Of a stretch of DNA of 64,000 nt, positions 9,088-18,088 are shown piece by piece. The DNA is taken from contig BPKO01000009.1 of assembly GCA_026005175.1 (NCBI GenBank), forward strand, positions 95,459-159,458, written 5' to 3'. The notes beneath the pieces are model-generated. The model had not been told where the DNA came from, made no database searches, and was given only the letters and a program-made list of their open reading frames with translations. A program made the translations under genes and the position numbers. This DNA comes from Candidatus Tectimicrobiota bacterium (GTDB lineage: Bacteria; Tectomicrobia; Entotheonellia; Entotheonellales; Entotheonellaceae). Position 1 is the stretch's first letter; the number at the start of each line of letters is the position of its first letter.

Positions 9088-9324
9088 ATGGCCTATCAGG
9101 TGAACGTCCACGAGGCGAAGACGCACTTTTCTAAACTCCTGGCGCGGGTGAGTGCGGGTGAGGAAGTCATCATTGCCAAGGCCGGAAAGCCCATTGCTCG
9201 ACTCGTGCCGATTCTCGAACGTCCCGTGCGGCGCGTTCCTGGGAGTGCCAAAGGCAAGGTAGTGATCTCTCCCGATTTTGACGCGCCACTGCCTGCCTCG
9301 GTTCTGCGCGCTTTCGAGTCGTGA
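9088..9324 (+). CDS. Type II antitoxin, Phd/YefM family
   Basis: Protein of 78 residues with the classic Phd N-terminus: VNVHEAKTHFSKLLARVSAGEEVIIAK at about residues 4-30, followed by AGKPIARLVP. This part dimerises and binds the operator; the C-terminal tail (PDFDAPLPASVLRAFES) wraps the toxin. The ATG at 9088 has GGGAGAGGGG directly upstream; an upstream in-frame start at 9025 would lie inside the promoter. Its stop overlaps the toxin start by four bases (GTGA), so the two are translationally coupled. Confidence 0.93.
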   Translation: MAYQVNVHEAKTHFSKLLARVSAGEEVIIAKAGKPIARLVPILERPVRRVPGSAKGKVVISPDFDAPLPASVLRAFES

Positions 9325-9707
9325 GAGCCCTGCTAGATACGCACGCTTTCTTGTGGTGGATCATGGATGACCCGCGTTTGTCTCGCCGGGCGCGGGAGCT
9401 CATTGCTGACGGAGCGAACCAGCTCTTCTTCAGTGCCGCCAGTGGTTGGGAAATCGCGATCAAAGCTCAGCTTGGTCGATTACAGCTGACCGATACCCCT
9501 GCACGCTTTATTCCCGAGCAGTTGGCCGTAAATGCCATTGAGGTCCTGCCGGTGCAGCTGAGCCATGCGCTCCGCGTTTTCAGTCTCCCACCCCACCACC
9601 GAGATCCTTTCGATCGGCTGCTTGTGGCCCAGGCCCAACTGGAAGTCCTGCCTATTCTGACTGCCGATCCACAGCTTGCCCGCTATGCGGTGCGGGTGAT
9701 TTGGTAA
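9321..9707 (+). CDS. vapC: PIN-domain ribonuclease toxin, VapC family
   Basis: Protein of 128 residues starting with GTG at 9321, inside the antitoxin stop. It has the PIN fold signature: the first acidic residue in LLDTHAFLWW, a central glutamate in SGWEIAIKAQLG, then HHRDPFDRLLVAQA and ILTADPQL. These acidic residues coordinate magnesium for RNA cleavage. Partnered with the Phd-type antitoxin just upstream, it forms a complete stress or maintenance module. All key residues seem intact, so it should be active when free of antitoxin. Confidence 0.93.
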   Translation: MRALLDTHAFLWWIMDDPRLSRRARELIADGANQLFFSAASGWEIAIKAQLGRLQLTDTPARFIPEQLAVNAIEVLPVQLSHALRVFSLPPHHRDPFDRLLVAQAQLEVLPILTADPQLARYAVRVIW

Positions 9708-9757
9708 GGGGGATGGGCTCTGGGACAAGCAAGCACTGGCGAAGCAGAAAGCCCTAC

Positions 9758-11083
9758 CTAAGCCATGACCTCGCTGAGGGCCTCGTCGATGATGGCCACG
9801 CCGCGGTCGATTTCCTCATAGGTAATGGTCAGGGGCGGCGCCAGGCGCCAGACGGTGTGCACGCCCCGGTGCGAGGCCACCTGCACCACCAGCCCCTTTT
9901 CCAGGCAGCGCTGGGTAAGGGCCAGCGCCTCGGCTTCCGCCGGGGTCTTGCGCACCGGGTCGCGGACGAACTCCACCCCCAGCAGCAGCCCCCGGCCGCG
10001 CACGTCGCCAATCAGCGGGTGGCGCGCCTGCAGCTCGAGAAGCTGGCTTTTGAGGTACTCCCCCTTGGCGCGCGCCGCCCCCACCAGGTCCTCTTTTTCC
10101 AGCACCTCCAGCACCGCCAGCCCCACCGCTGCCGGCAGTGGGTCGCTCATGTGGGAAGAGAGAAAGCCAAAGCCGCGTGCCACCACCACCTCCTCCACGG
10201 CGCGGCTGGTCACCGTGGCCGCCAGGGGCACGCCGGCGCCCAGGGTCTTGGAGAGGGCCAGGATGTCGGGGACGATGCCGTCCTGCTCGAAAGCAAACAT
10301 CGCCCCCAGGCGTCCCAGGCCGGTCTGGGCTTCATCAGAAATAAAGAGCATACCCCGCTCCTGGCAGCGCCGCTTCAGCTCGGGGAAGTAGCCTGGCGGC
10401 GGCTCGATGATGCCACCACCGCTGAGAATGGGCTCGGCGATGCAGGCGGCGAGGGCGCCCACAGACTGGGCATCAATCAGCTCGAAGCCCACGTCGAGGC
10501 AGGCGTACTGGCACTGCGGGAACGTGAGGCCCAGCGGGCAGCGATAACAGTACGGCGCCGGGATGGCATAGGCGCCGGCCTGCCAGGGGCCAAAGCCCGC
10601 CCGCCGCGGCAGAAAGGTGACCGCCATGGCGCCGCCGGTGTGGCCGTGATAAGCGCGGGCGATGCCCACCACTTCCCACTTGCCGGTGTACATCTTGGCC
10701 AGCTTGAGGGCGACTTCCGTCGATTCGCCGCCGGTGCTCAGAAGCAGGGTCTTTTTCAGGGGCTCGGGGAGAAGATCGGCCAGCTTTTTGGCCAGCAGCA
10801 CCACTTCCTCGCTGATGAGGTGGCTGTTGAGGTGGATGACCCGCTCGCCGCTCTGCCGCAAGGCCTCCAGGATGCGAGGGTGGTTGTGGCCAATGGTGGC
10901 GCACATCTGCCCCGAGCTAAAGTCGAGGTACTCCCGCCCGTCGCGGTCCCACAGCGTTGCCCCCTGCGCCCGCGCAATCAGGGGCGCGGTGAACGCCTCC
11001 TGGTAGCGAAAGAGGTGCTCGCGGGCTAAGGCCAGAAGCTCCTCGGTGGTGGCGGTGCTGAGCTTCAGGTCTTCAGGCTCCAT
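9758..11083 (-). CDS. Class III PLP aminotransferase, 2,2-dialkylglycine decarboxylase-like
   Basis: Fold-type I PLP enzyme of 441 residues. It has the family N-terminus (YLDFSSGQMCATIGHNHPRI), the cofactor-phosphate region STGGESTEVALKLAKMYTG, the aspartate in DEAQTGLGR and the PLP lysine in LSKTLGAGVPLA. The region FGPWQAGAYAIPAPY, AEPILSGGGIIEPP and FLSSHMSDPLPAAVG resembles dialkylglycine decarboxylase more than ordinary omega-aminotransferases, so a decarboxylation-dependent transamination of a branched amino acid is possible. The start at 11083 follows AGGAGAGCCT. It is the last gene of a minus-strand operon after hydantoinase A and B. Confidence 0.88.
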   Translation of the reverse strand: MEPEDLKLSTATTEELLALAREHLFRYQEAFTAPLIARAQGATLWDRDGREYLDFSSGQMCATIGHNHPRILEALRQSGERVIHLNSHLISEEVVLLAKKLADLLPEPLKKTLLLSTGGESTEVALKLAKMYTGKWEVVGIARAYHGHTGGAMAVTFLPRRAGFGPWQAGAYAIPAPYCYRCPLGLTFPQCQYACLDVGFELIDAQSVGALAACIAEPILSGGGIIEPPPGYFPELKRRCQERGMLFISDEAQTGLGRLGAMFAFEQDGIVPDILALSKTLGAGVPLAATVTSRAVEEVVVARGFGFLSSHMSDPLPAAVGLAVLEVLEKEDLVGAARAKGEYLKSQLLELQARHPLIGDVRGRGLLLGVEFVRDPVRKTPAEAEALALTQRCLEKGLVVQVASHRGVHTVWRLAPPLTITYEEIDRGVAIIDEALSEVMA

Positions 11084-11093
11084 AGGCTCTCCT

Positions 11094-12791
11094 TTACCCT
11101 TGCGGGCGGGTGGCAACACGCCTGCCCTGCCAGCGGGTGGTGTCGACTTCCACGCCGTAATCGCGCAGGGCCGCTTCGGGCGAGACGTAGCCGGCGCGCA
11201 CGTCGGCTACCACCGCCTCGACCGGGCGCGCCAAGGGATCGCCAAAGCCGCCCCCGCCGGCGTCAAGAAGGGTGAGGGTCTGCCCGGGCAAAAGCAGTTG
11301 CTCGCCCGGATAGAGGAGGTGGCGTCCTTTGGGGTGCACGAGTTTGCCCTCGATGCGGATCTCCCGCCGCGCTCCCGGCTTGCCGCCCAGGTAGCCCGCC
11401 GCCGGAAAGGCGGTGCGGTTGCCAAAGCAGGCCACGGTGATGGGCCAAGCCGAGCGGTTCTGAAACGTCAGGCGCTGCCCCAGCCCGCCGCGGAACTGCC
11501 CGGGGCCGCCCGAGTCCTGGCGGAGCTCTTTGCACCCTACCAGGATGCCGGTGGTGCTCTCCAGGGCTTCCACCGAAGTGACGGCCACGTTGGAAGGCCC
11601 CATGGTGGTGTGGAGGCCGTCCTTTGTCGCCCGGGCGCCAAAGCCCCCGGCGGAGAAGCAGATGTTGGCAAAGGGCCGCCCCCGCAAGTCGCGCCCCGTA
11701 AAGTTGAGGAGGTTCATCATGCCCGTTTCGGCCGCCAGGCGTTCGGGCACCACCTGAGCCAGGGCGCCCCACACGGCAAAGGGCACGAAGTGGCCTACGG
11801 CGTGGCGGCCGCCGGTGGCTGCCGGAGGGGTGGCGTTGAGGATGCATCCCGGCGGCGCCGTGACGTGCACCGGCCGCAGGCTGCCGTCGTTGTTGGGGAG
11901 CTCAGGGGTGGTGAGGCACTTGATGGCGTAAGCGCAAAAAGCATACGTATAGCAGAAAGGAACGTTCACTCCGGCAGGCACGGTGGGGCTGGTGCCGGCA
12001 AAGTCGATGAATACCTCGTCGCCGCGCACCTCGACACAGCAGGCAATGGTGATGGCGCTGTCGAAGCCTTCGAGCTGGAGCTGGTGGCGGTAGCGCCCGT
12101 CGGGAATGCGCCGGATCTCCTGGCGCATGGCCGCTTCCGAGCGGGTGCGCAGGGCGGCCGAGAGGGCGTCGAGGCGTTTGAGGTCGTACTCCTCCATCAG
12201 CGCCAGCAGCAGGCGGGCGCCGGTCTGGTTGGCGGCGAGGTTGGCGTGCAGGTCGCCCAGGGTCTGCTCCGGCACCCGCACGTTTTCCCGGATGAGGTGG
12301 AGGAGCGTCTCGTTGAGGCGCCCGGCCTCGGCCAGCTTCATGGGCGGAATGCGCAGCCCTTCTTCGTAAACTTCCCGCGCCACGGCGGAAAACCCCAGGC
12401 CGCCGATGTCGGGCAGGTGGGTGACGGTACCGGTAAAGGCCACCAGCTCGTCACCACGGAAGACCGGGCAGATGACGCTGACGTCGTAGAGGTGCCCCGT
12501 CCCCAGCCACGGGTCGTTGGTGATGAGGGCATCCCCGGGGTGCAGGGTCTCGGGGGGAAAGCGCCGCAGGAGGTGCTGCATGGTCTGGGGCAGGGTGCCG
12601 ATGAACGAAGGGGCGCTCTGCGTGGCCTGGGCCAGCAGCAGGCCTTGGCGGTCGAAAATGCAGCAGCAAAGATCATAGGCCTCCCGCACGATGGTGGAAA
12701 ACGAGGTGCGGATGAGGGAAAGGAAGATCTCGTCGACAATGGAGACCAGGCGGTCCCACTGCATGGTCAGGGTGACTTCGTCGTCGAGCAT
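11094..12791 (-). CDS. hyuB: Hydantoinase B/oxoprolinase family protein
   Basis: B subunit of an ATP-dependent hydantoinase or oxoprolinase-type enzyme, 565 residues. Visible family features are the N-terminal LVSIVDEIFLSLIRTSFSTIVREAYD, DPWLGTGHLYDV, GVNVPFCYTYAFCAYAIKCL and the glycine-rich GGPGQFRGGLG. Together with the A subunit encoded just upstream it would hydrolyse a cyclic imide or hydantoin ring using ATP. It starts 31 bases after the A subunit stop, and its end lies ten bases before the PLP enzyme start, so the three form one operon. Confidence 0.92.
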   Translation of the reverse strand: MLDDEVTLTMQWDRLVSIVDEIFLSLIRTSFSTIVREAYDLCCCIFDRQGLLLAQATQSAPSFIGTLPQTMQHLLRRFPPETLHPGDALITNDPWLGTGHLYDVSVICPVFRGDELVAFTGTVTHLPDIGGLGFSAVAREVYEEGLRIPPMKLAEAGRLNETLLHLIRENVRVPEQTLGDLHANLAANQTGARLLLALMEEYDLKRLDALSAALRTRSEAAMRQEIRRIPDGRYRHQLQLEGFDSAITIACCVEVRGDEVFIDFAGTSPTVPAGVNVPFCYTYAFCAYAIKCLTTPELPNNDGSLRPVHVTAPPGCILNATPPAATGGRHAVGHFVPFAVWGALAQVVPERLAAETGMMNLLNFTGRDLRGRPFANICFSAGGFGARATKDGLHTTMGPSNVAVTSVEALESTTGILVGCKELRQDSGGPGQFRGGLGQRLTFQNRSAWPITVACFGNRTAFPAAGYLGGKPGARREIRIEGKLVHPKGRHLLYPGEQLLLPGQTLTLLDAGGGGFGDPLARPVEAVVADVRAGYVSPEAALRDYGVEVDTTRWQGRRVATRPQG

Positions 12792-12821
12792 CGCGCGTTT
12801 CCTCCGCAGCGGCCTGCCTTT

Positions 12822-14909
12822 TCACGAGGCTCGAGGGGTAACAACCAGGGTGAAGTGCGCGTCCACCCGCGCCACGTCGCCCGTAAAGAGAACCAAAGAG
12901 GATTCGCGTTCTTCCACCACCGCAGGCCCGACCACCGTCTCGCCAGGGGCCAGGCGCGCGCGATCGTAGAGGGGGCAGGGGCGAAAGCCACCGGCTTCGG
13001 GGAGGTAGACGTCGCGGTATCCCTTCAGCGCCGGCGCCCCTGCCACCGGTGCCTCCTCCCGCGCCAGGCGCAGGTCCAGAGGCTCTGCCGGGCCGCTCCC
13101 CGTTACTTTCCAGTGCACGCCTTCGAGCGGGGCGTCGCGCGGTGCCACCCCGTAGAGGCGAGTATACGCCTGCACAAAGCGCCGTTCCAGCTCCCGCACC
13201 GGGTCGGTGGCGTCGAGGCCGTCGGCCGGCACTTCCACGGTGTAGCCCTGCCCCTGGTAGCGCAAGTCGGCAGCCCGCGCCAGGGTGACCTCGTGGGGGG
13301 CCAGGCGGGCCCGCCGCAGCATGTCCAGAACGCGCCCCTCGAGGGCGGCAAAGCGCGCCTCCAGGGCGTCGGCCGACAGCTCGCCAAGCGGCGTCAGGGC
13401 GGTCTGCGCCACGTCAAAACCCAGGGGGCTGATGAGCAGGCCGAAGGCCGAAAAGACCCCGGCGCCCCAGGGGACGAGGATGCGGCGCACCGCCAGCCGC
13501 CGCGCCACGCCCAGGGCGTGCACTGGGCCGGCGCCGCCAAAGGCCACCAGGTCGTGGCCGCGAATATCCACCCCTGCCTCCGCCGCGTGCAGCCGAAAGG
13601 CCTGCGCCATGTGTTCGTTGGCCACCTCGTGGATGCCCAGCGCGGCTTCTGTCACCCCGATGCCCAGTGGCGCGGCCACTCCGCGCTGCACGGCCTGGCG
13701 GGCCGCTTCGACGTCTAGCGGCATCTCGCCGCCTAGGAAAAACTCGGGGTTGATGTACCCCAGCAGCACGTTGGCGTCGGTCACCGTTGGCCGCGTCCCG
13801 CCCCGGCCGTAACAGGCAGGGCCGGGGTCGGCGCCGGCGCTTTCCGGCCCCACGCGCAGGCGGCGCAGGGCATCCACGCTGGCGATGCTGCCGCCGCCGG
13901 CGCCGATCTCGATCAGCTCGACGGCAGGAATCAGCAGCGGCAAGCCGCTGCCTTTCTTGTAGCGGTAGGCCCGCGCCACTTCGATGCTGTAGGCCTTGCG
14001 CAGGGCACCGCCGCGGATCACGCACCCCTTTGCCGTGGTGCCGCCCATGTCGAAGGCCAGGAGGTTGGGCACCCCCGCCAGGCGGCCCAAGTACTGGCTC
14101 ATGAGGGCCCCGGCCACCGGTCCCGACTCCAGCAAGAGAACCGGGTACTGCGCCGCCGTCTCCGCGGTCATGGTGCCGCCGGCCGAGCTCATCAGAAAAA
14201 AGTCGCCCTGGAAGCCCCGCGCCTGCAATCCCTCCTGCAGGTGCCGCAGGTACTGCTCAACCAGGGGCTGCACGTAGGCGTTGGCCACCGTGGTGGAGGT
14301 GCGCTCGTACTCCCCCATGGTGGGGGCGATTTCCGAAGAGATGGAGACGTAGAGGTGGGGGAAGTGCTGGTGGAGAAACGCCTTGATGCGCTGCTCGTGG
14401 GTGGGGTTGACGTAGCTGTGCAGCAGCACCACCGCCAGGGAAATTACCCCTTCTGCTTGCAGCGCCAGAACTTGCTCCCGCACCTGCTCGAGGTCCAGCG
14501 CCTGCAGCACCTCCCCGTAAGGGTTGAGGCGCTCCTGCACTTCCCGGCGCAGGTGGCGGGGCACCAGCGGCTCGGGGAACTCGATTCCCAAATCGTACAT
14601 GTCAAAGCGCACCTCCCGCCGGATCTCCAGGGCATCCCGGAAGCCGGCGGTGGCCAGAAGCCCTACCCGCGCCCCCTTGCGCTCGATAAGGGCGTTGGCC
14701 ACCAGGGTGGTGCCGTGCACCACCTGCGTCACCTCCTGGAGGGAAAGCCCCTGCCGTTGCAGCAGCAGCTCCAGGCCGGTCAATACCCCCACCGCCGGGT
14801 CTTGTGGCGTGGTAGGATACTTCTCTTTGGCAAGGCGCCCGCGCCGGCGATCGAGCAGGACAAAGTCAGTAAACGTGCCCCCCACGTCAATGCCCACGCG
14901 GATGCTCAC
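12822..14909 (-). CDS. hyuA: Hydantoinase A/oxoprolinase family protein
   Basis: A subunit, about 695 residues, an acetate kinase/ASKHA-fold ATPase. The N-terminus has the phosphate-binding RVGIDVGGTFTDFVLLD and VVHGTTLVANALIERKGA; further on are MSSAGGTMTAE, AFDMGGTTAKGCVI and AFGGAGPVHALGVA, all typical. I chose the GTG at 14909 because the conserved frame starts here and GGAAAGAGAGG precedes it; a longer frame back to 15071 lacks family similarity. It heads the hyuA-hyuB-aminotransferase operon and is divergent from the UGSC selenoprotein gene. Confidence 0.92.
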   Translation of the reverse strand: MSIRVGIDVGGTFTDFVLLDRRRGRLAKEKYPTTPQDPAVGVLTGLELLLQRQGLSLQEVTQVVHGTTLVANALIERKGARVGLLATAGFRDALEIRREVRFDMYDLGIEFPEPLVPRHLRREVQERLNPYGEVLQALDLEQVREQVLALQAEGVISLAVVLLHSYVNPTHEQRIKAFLHQHFPHLYVSISSEIAPTMGEYERTSTTVANAYVQPLVEQYLRHLQEGLQARGFQGDFFLMSSAGGTMTAETAAQYPVLLLESGPVAGALMSQYLGRLAGVPNLLAFDMGGTTAKGCVIRGGALRKAYSIEVARAYRYKKGSGLPLLIPAVELIEIGAGGGSIASVDALRRLRVGPESAGADPGPACYGRGGTRPTVTDANVLLGYINPEFFLGGEMPLDVEAARQAVQRGVAAPLGIGVTEAALGIHEVANEHMAQAFRLHAAEAGVDIRGHDLVAFGGAGPVHALGVARRLAVRRILVPWGAGVFSAFGLLISPLGFDVAQTALTPLGELSADALEARFAALEGRVLDMLRRARLAPHEVTLARAADLRYQGQGYTVEVPADGLDATDPVRELERRFVQAYTRLYGVAPRDAPLEGVHWKVTGSGPAEPLDLRLAREEAPVAGAPALKGYRDVYLPEAGGFRPCPLYDRARLAPGETVVGPAVVEERESSLVLFTGDVARVDAHFTLVVTPRAS

Positions 14910-14982
14910 CTCTCTTTCCTCCTCTGCGGCGGTGCCGGCGGCCGGCGCGCCTTTGCCCTTGCGCGTCCCCGCCGGCTGCCCT

Positions 14983-15010
14983 ATCCTAGCGCAAGCTGCC
15001 TTTCTTGCAA
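14983..15010 (-). promoter_or_regulatory. Possible promoter for the hyuAB operon
   Basis: On the minus strand, TTGCAA (15010-15005), a 16-base spacer and TAGGAT (14988-14983) form a fair promoter about 75 bases before the hyuA GTG. The region is the divergent spacer shared with the selenoprotein gene. Confidence 0.35.
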
Positions 15011-15069
15011 AGGCCAGACTTTCCCTGGCGCGAAAAAAGTAGCCTGTCCCCTTTTTGGAGGAGCGGCGC

Positions 15070-16806
15070 ATGAGGCAGGCAGGACCCTATGCGGTGGTGT
15101 GGCCGCGCGGCAAGAAGGCCGTGGCCTTGCGGCCGCTGGCCCGGCGTCTTGACACCCTGGCCGGCAAGACCATTGGCCAGCTCTGGGACTACCTCTTTCG
15201 CGGCGACGAGATCTTCCCCTTGCTGGAAGAGGGGCTCTCGGCCCGCTTCCCCGGCGTGCGCTTCGTGCGCTACGACGTCTTTGGCTCTACGCACGGTGCC
15301 GAGGAACACCGGGTGCTGGCCGAGCTGCCGGCCAAGCTCAAAGCGTACGGCGTGGATGCCGTGATTTCCGGCATGGCTTGCTGAGGCAGCTGCACGCCCG
15401 CCGTGCTGCGGGCCAGCGCCGTGGCCGAGGCGGCCGGGGTGCCCACTTCTTCCCTGGTCTGCGAGGGCTTCCTGCAGCAGGCCGCCACCACCGCCGCCGG
15501 CCTGGGCATGCCCACTTTGCCCACCGCCCTGGTGCCGGGCCACGTCGACGTGCAGACGCCAGAAGAGCTGCGCCGGCACGTGCTCACCGTGACTCTCGAG
15601 GAGGTGGTGCGCAACCTCACCACCGCGCCGGCCGAGGCCCACGCCGAAGCCGAGCCGCCGCCGCAGGAAGTCATCTTTCGCGGCAGCTTCGAGGAAGTTA
15701 ACCGCTTCTTTTACGAGCAGGGCTGGAGCGACGGCCTGCCCATCGTGCCCCCCACGCGAGACAAAGTAGAAGCCTTCCTGCGCTTTACCGACCGCGACGC
15801 CGCGGAAGTGCTCGGAGTGCTGCTGCCCGACAACCGCCAGGCCACGGTGTGGAACGTGGCGGTCAACGGCGTCATGGCCGGCTGCCGCCCGGAGTACATG
15901 CCGGTGCTGGTGGCCCTGGCCGAAGCCATGGCCGACCCGACTTACGGCGTCGAGCACAGCGGCAACACCCCGGGCTCGGAGACCCTCATTATCCTCAACG
16001 GCCCCATTATCAAAGAGCTCGGCTTTAACTACACCCAGGGGGCCCTGCGCGACGGCTTTCAGGCCAACACCAGCATCGGCCGCTTCTGGCGCCTCTACTT
16101 GCGCAACGTCGCCGGCTTCCTGCCCCACCGCACCGACAAGGCCACCTTTGGCAACACCTGGCGCGTGGTGCTGGCCGAAAACGAGGAGGCCTTAGCCCGC
16201 ATTGGCTGGCCGCCGCTGAGCGTCGAGCGCGGCTTTGCCGCCGGCGACAACGTGGTGACCATTGCCCGCTACACCGGCGGCACGGTGCTGGCTTCGGCAT
16301 TTGGCAGCACGGCGCAGGAGATTCTGCCTTACCTCGCCGACGGCCTGGCGCGCCTGGTGGCCTGGGAGCTGTGCTTCACCGTGGGGCTGGCCACCGGCAC
16401 CCAGAAGCCGCTGCTCCTTCTCACTCCGGTGCTGGCCGAGACGATTGCCCGCTCGGGGTTTTCCAAGCAGGACGTGAAGCGTTTCCTGTACGAGCACGCG
16501 CGCCTTCCTGCCTGGAAGTTCGAGCGCTACGTGGGCGAGTGGACGAACCTGCTGCCGGGCCACCCGACGCTGGCCGAGCTGGTGGCGCGGGGCCAGGCGC
16601 CGCCGCAGTTTGCCACTTCGAGCGATCCCGAGCGGCTGGTGCCCATTGTCTGCGAGCCCGACGACTTCCAGGTGGTGGTGAGCGGCGATCCCCTGCGCAC
16701 CAACGCCTACGTCTTTGCCCACAACGGCCTTTTGGGCTTTCCCACCAGCAAGGCGATCCGCCTGCCGGCCGCCTGGAAGCGCTTGCTGGATGAAGCAAGG
16801 AAGTAG
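15070..16806 (+). CDS. UGSC-family selenoprotein, read through TGA at 15382
   Basis: Reconstructed as one protein of 578 residues in which the in-frame TGA at 15382-15384 encodes selenocysteine (Sec105) in the motif C-U-G-S-C-T. Both sides are in the same frame, with no frameshift, and the second part has no sensible start or ribosome site just after the TGA. The UGSC motif defines a known (seleno)protein family in which Cys or Sec occupies this place. A bacterial SECIS-like hairpin follows the TGA. ATG 15070 has GGAGGAG upstream. Residues 1-185 form the UGSC domain. The rest (FRGSFEEVNRFFYEQGWSDG onward, with NGVMAGCRPEYMPV) is a conserved second domain of unknown role. The substrate is unknown; a redox or reductase-like reaction is inferred from the U/C pair. 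Confidence 0.88.
15382..15413 (+). promoter_or_regulatory. Sec UGA codon and SECIS-like hairpin of the UGSC gene
   Basis: The TGA at 15382-15384 is followed after 11 bases by a perfect six-pair stem, GCCCGC (15396-15401) with GCGGGC (15408-15413), around the loop CGTGCT. Position and loop fit a bacterial selenocysteine insertion element recognised by SelB. Confidence 0.7.
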
Positions 16807-16911
16807 GGGTTCTGCAAAGACGGCCATGTCGCACGAGGCGCTGCGCCACGTTGCCGCTTGTCTTCTGGCGGTGCTCGACAAGGAGAAATCGGTCTGCCGC
16901 ATCCCGGTGAC

Positions 16912-16931
16912 CCTTTAGTAAAGGTGTCCTT
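16912..16931 (+). promoter_or_regulatory. Overlapping palindromes before the alcohol dehydrogenase gene
   Basis: CCTTTA-G-TAAAGG at 16912-16924 is a perfect 13-base palindrome, and AAGG-TGT-CCTT at 16921-16931 overlaps it. They lie 27-46 bases before the ATG at 16958 (ribosome site AAGGAG), a good position for a repressor or activator site. Confidence 0.4.
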
Positions 16932-16957
16932 AAACCAAGATACAAGGAGCGCACGGC

Positions 16958-18088
16958 ATGAAAGGTCGAGTGGCAGTGCTGCGAGAGTACGGCGGCGACT
17001 TTGAGCTGCGCGAGTATCCCTTGCCGGAGGTGGAGCCGGGAGCCATCCTGGTGCGGCTGACGCGTGCCGGCATCTGCGGCTCCGACCTCCACATCTGGCG
17101 CGGGGAGATGAAAGCCGTCTACGGCGAGACGCCCCGCGATCTTACCTTTGGCCACGAGATGTGCGGCCGCGTGGCGCGCCTTGGCGCCGGCGTCCACACC
17201 GACTCCATGGGGCAGCCGCTGCGCGAGGGCGACCGCATCACCTTTGCCTACTTCTTCCCCTGCGGCCGCTGCCGCGTCTGCCTGCAGGACGAGCTGGGCA
17301 ACTGCCCGCGCAAGGGGCGCCCCAACCGCGTGGCCGGCACGCCGCCTTATTTCAACAACGCTTACGCCGACTACTACTACCTGCGGCCCAACCACTACGT
17401 CTTCAAGATTCCCGACGAGATCTCCGACGACATGGCCACCCCGGTCAACTGCGCCCTGGCGCAGGTGGTGTACGGCTTGCAGCGCGCCGGCCTGCGTTTT
17501 GGCCAGACCGTGGTCATTCAGGGCGCCGGCGGCCTGGGGCTCAACGCGGTGGCCGTGGCGCGCGACATGGGCGCCGATCGCATCATTGTCTTTGACCGCA
17601 TCCCGGCACGGCTGGAGCTGGCCCGCGCCTTTGGCGCCGACCACGCCCTTAGCCTCGCCGACTTGCCCACCCCGGAAGCGCGCATCGAGGCGGTGCGGGA
17701 GCTCACCGACGGCTTTGGCGCCGACGTGGTGGCCGACTTGGTGGGCTACCCGGAAGTCATTCCCGAAGGGCTGCGCATGCTGCGCAGCGGCGGCTGCTAC
17801 CTGGAAGTGGGCAACATCGCGCCGGGCAACGTCTTTAGCTACGACGCCACGGCGCTGGTGCGGGGCAACACGCGCCTGGTGGGCACCTCCAACTACTCGC
17901 CCTGGGCCATTCCCCAGGCCCTGGCCTTTATGCGCCGCAACCTCAAGCGCTTTCCATTCGAGCGCCTCATTTCCCACACCTTTCCGCTGGAGCGCATCGG
18001 CGAGGCCTTTCGCCAGGCCGAGTGGCAGCGCCGCGAGGGCGACCCGCTGCGCCTCTCCCGCGCTGCCCTGCGCATGGACGGCGACTAG
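16958..18088 (+). CDS. Zinc-dependent alcohol dehydrogenase, MDR superfamily
   Basis: Medium-chain dehydrogenase of 376 residues. The catalytic zinc ligands are visible: C40 in GICGSDLHIW and the GHE motif (FGHEMCGRVA). A structural zinc-binding cysteine cluster follows (CGRCRVCLQDELGNCP). The NAD-binding Rossmann motif is GAGGLGLNAVAVARDMGA. It would oxidise an alcohol or polyol, or reduce the corresponding carbonyl. The insertion near residues 120-145, rich in Tyr and Asn, is longer than in simple ADHs. Its stop overlaps the end of the convergent DUF1517 gene by four bases. Confidence 0.9.
   Translation: MKGRVAVLREYGGDFELREYPLPEVEPGAILVRLTRAGICGSDLHIWRGEMKAVYGETPRDLTFGHEMCGRVARLGAGVHTDSMGQPLREGDRITFAYFFPCGRCRVCLQDELGNCPRKGRPNRVAGTPPYFNNAYADYYYLRPNHYVFKIPDEISDDMATPVNCALAQVVYGLQRAGLRFGQTVVIQGAGGLGLNAVAVARDMGADRIIVFDRIPARLELARAFGADHALSLADLPTPEARIEAVRELTDGFGADVVADLVGYPEVIPEGLRMLRSGGCYLEVGNIAPGNVFSYDATALVRGNTRLVGTSNYSPWAIPQALAFMRRNLKRFPFERLISHTFPLERIGEAFRQAEWQRREGDPLRLSRAALRMDGD

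Noticed and set aside
11046..13718. An 890-residue plus-strand open frame
   Set aside because: It is antisense to hyuA and hyuB, whose family motifs are clear; long antisense frames are expected in GC-rich DNA.
15385..15402. Frameshift or ordinary stop explanation for the split UGSC gene
   Set aside because: Both halves are in the same frame and the codon is TGA in a known Sec motif, so read-through fits better than an error.
16807..16957. Small open frame ending at 16918 between the UGSC gene and the alcohol dehydrogenase gene
   Set aside because: No ribosome site, no recognisable domain, and its end overlaps the palindromic regulatory sequence.
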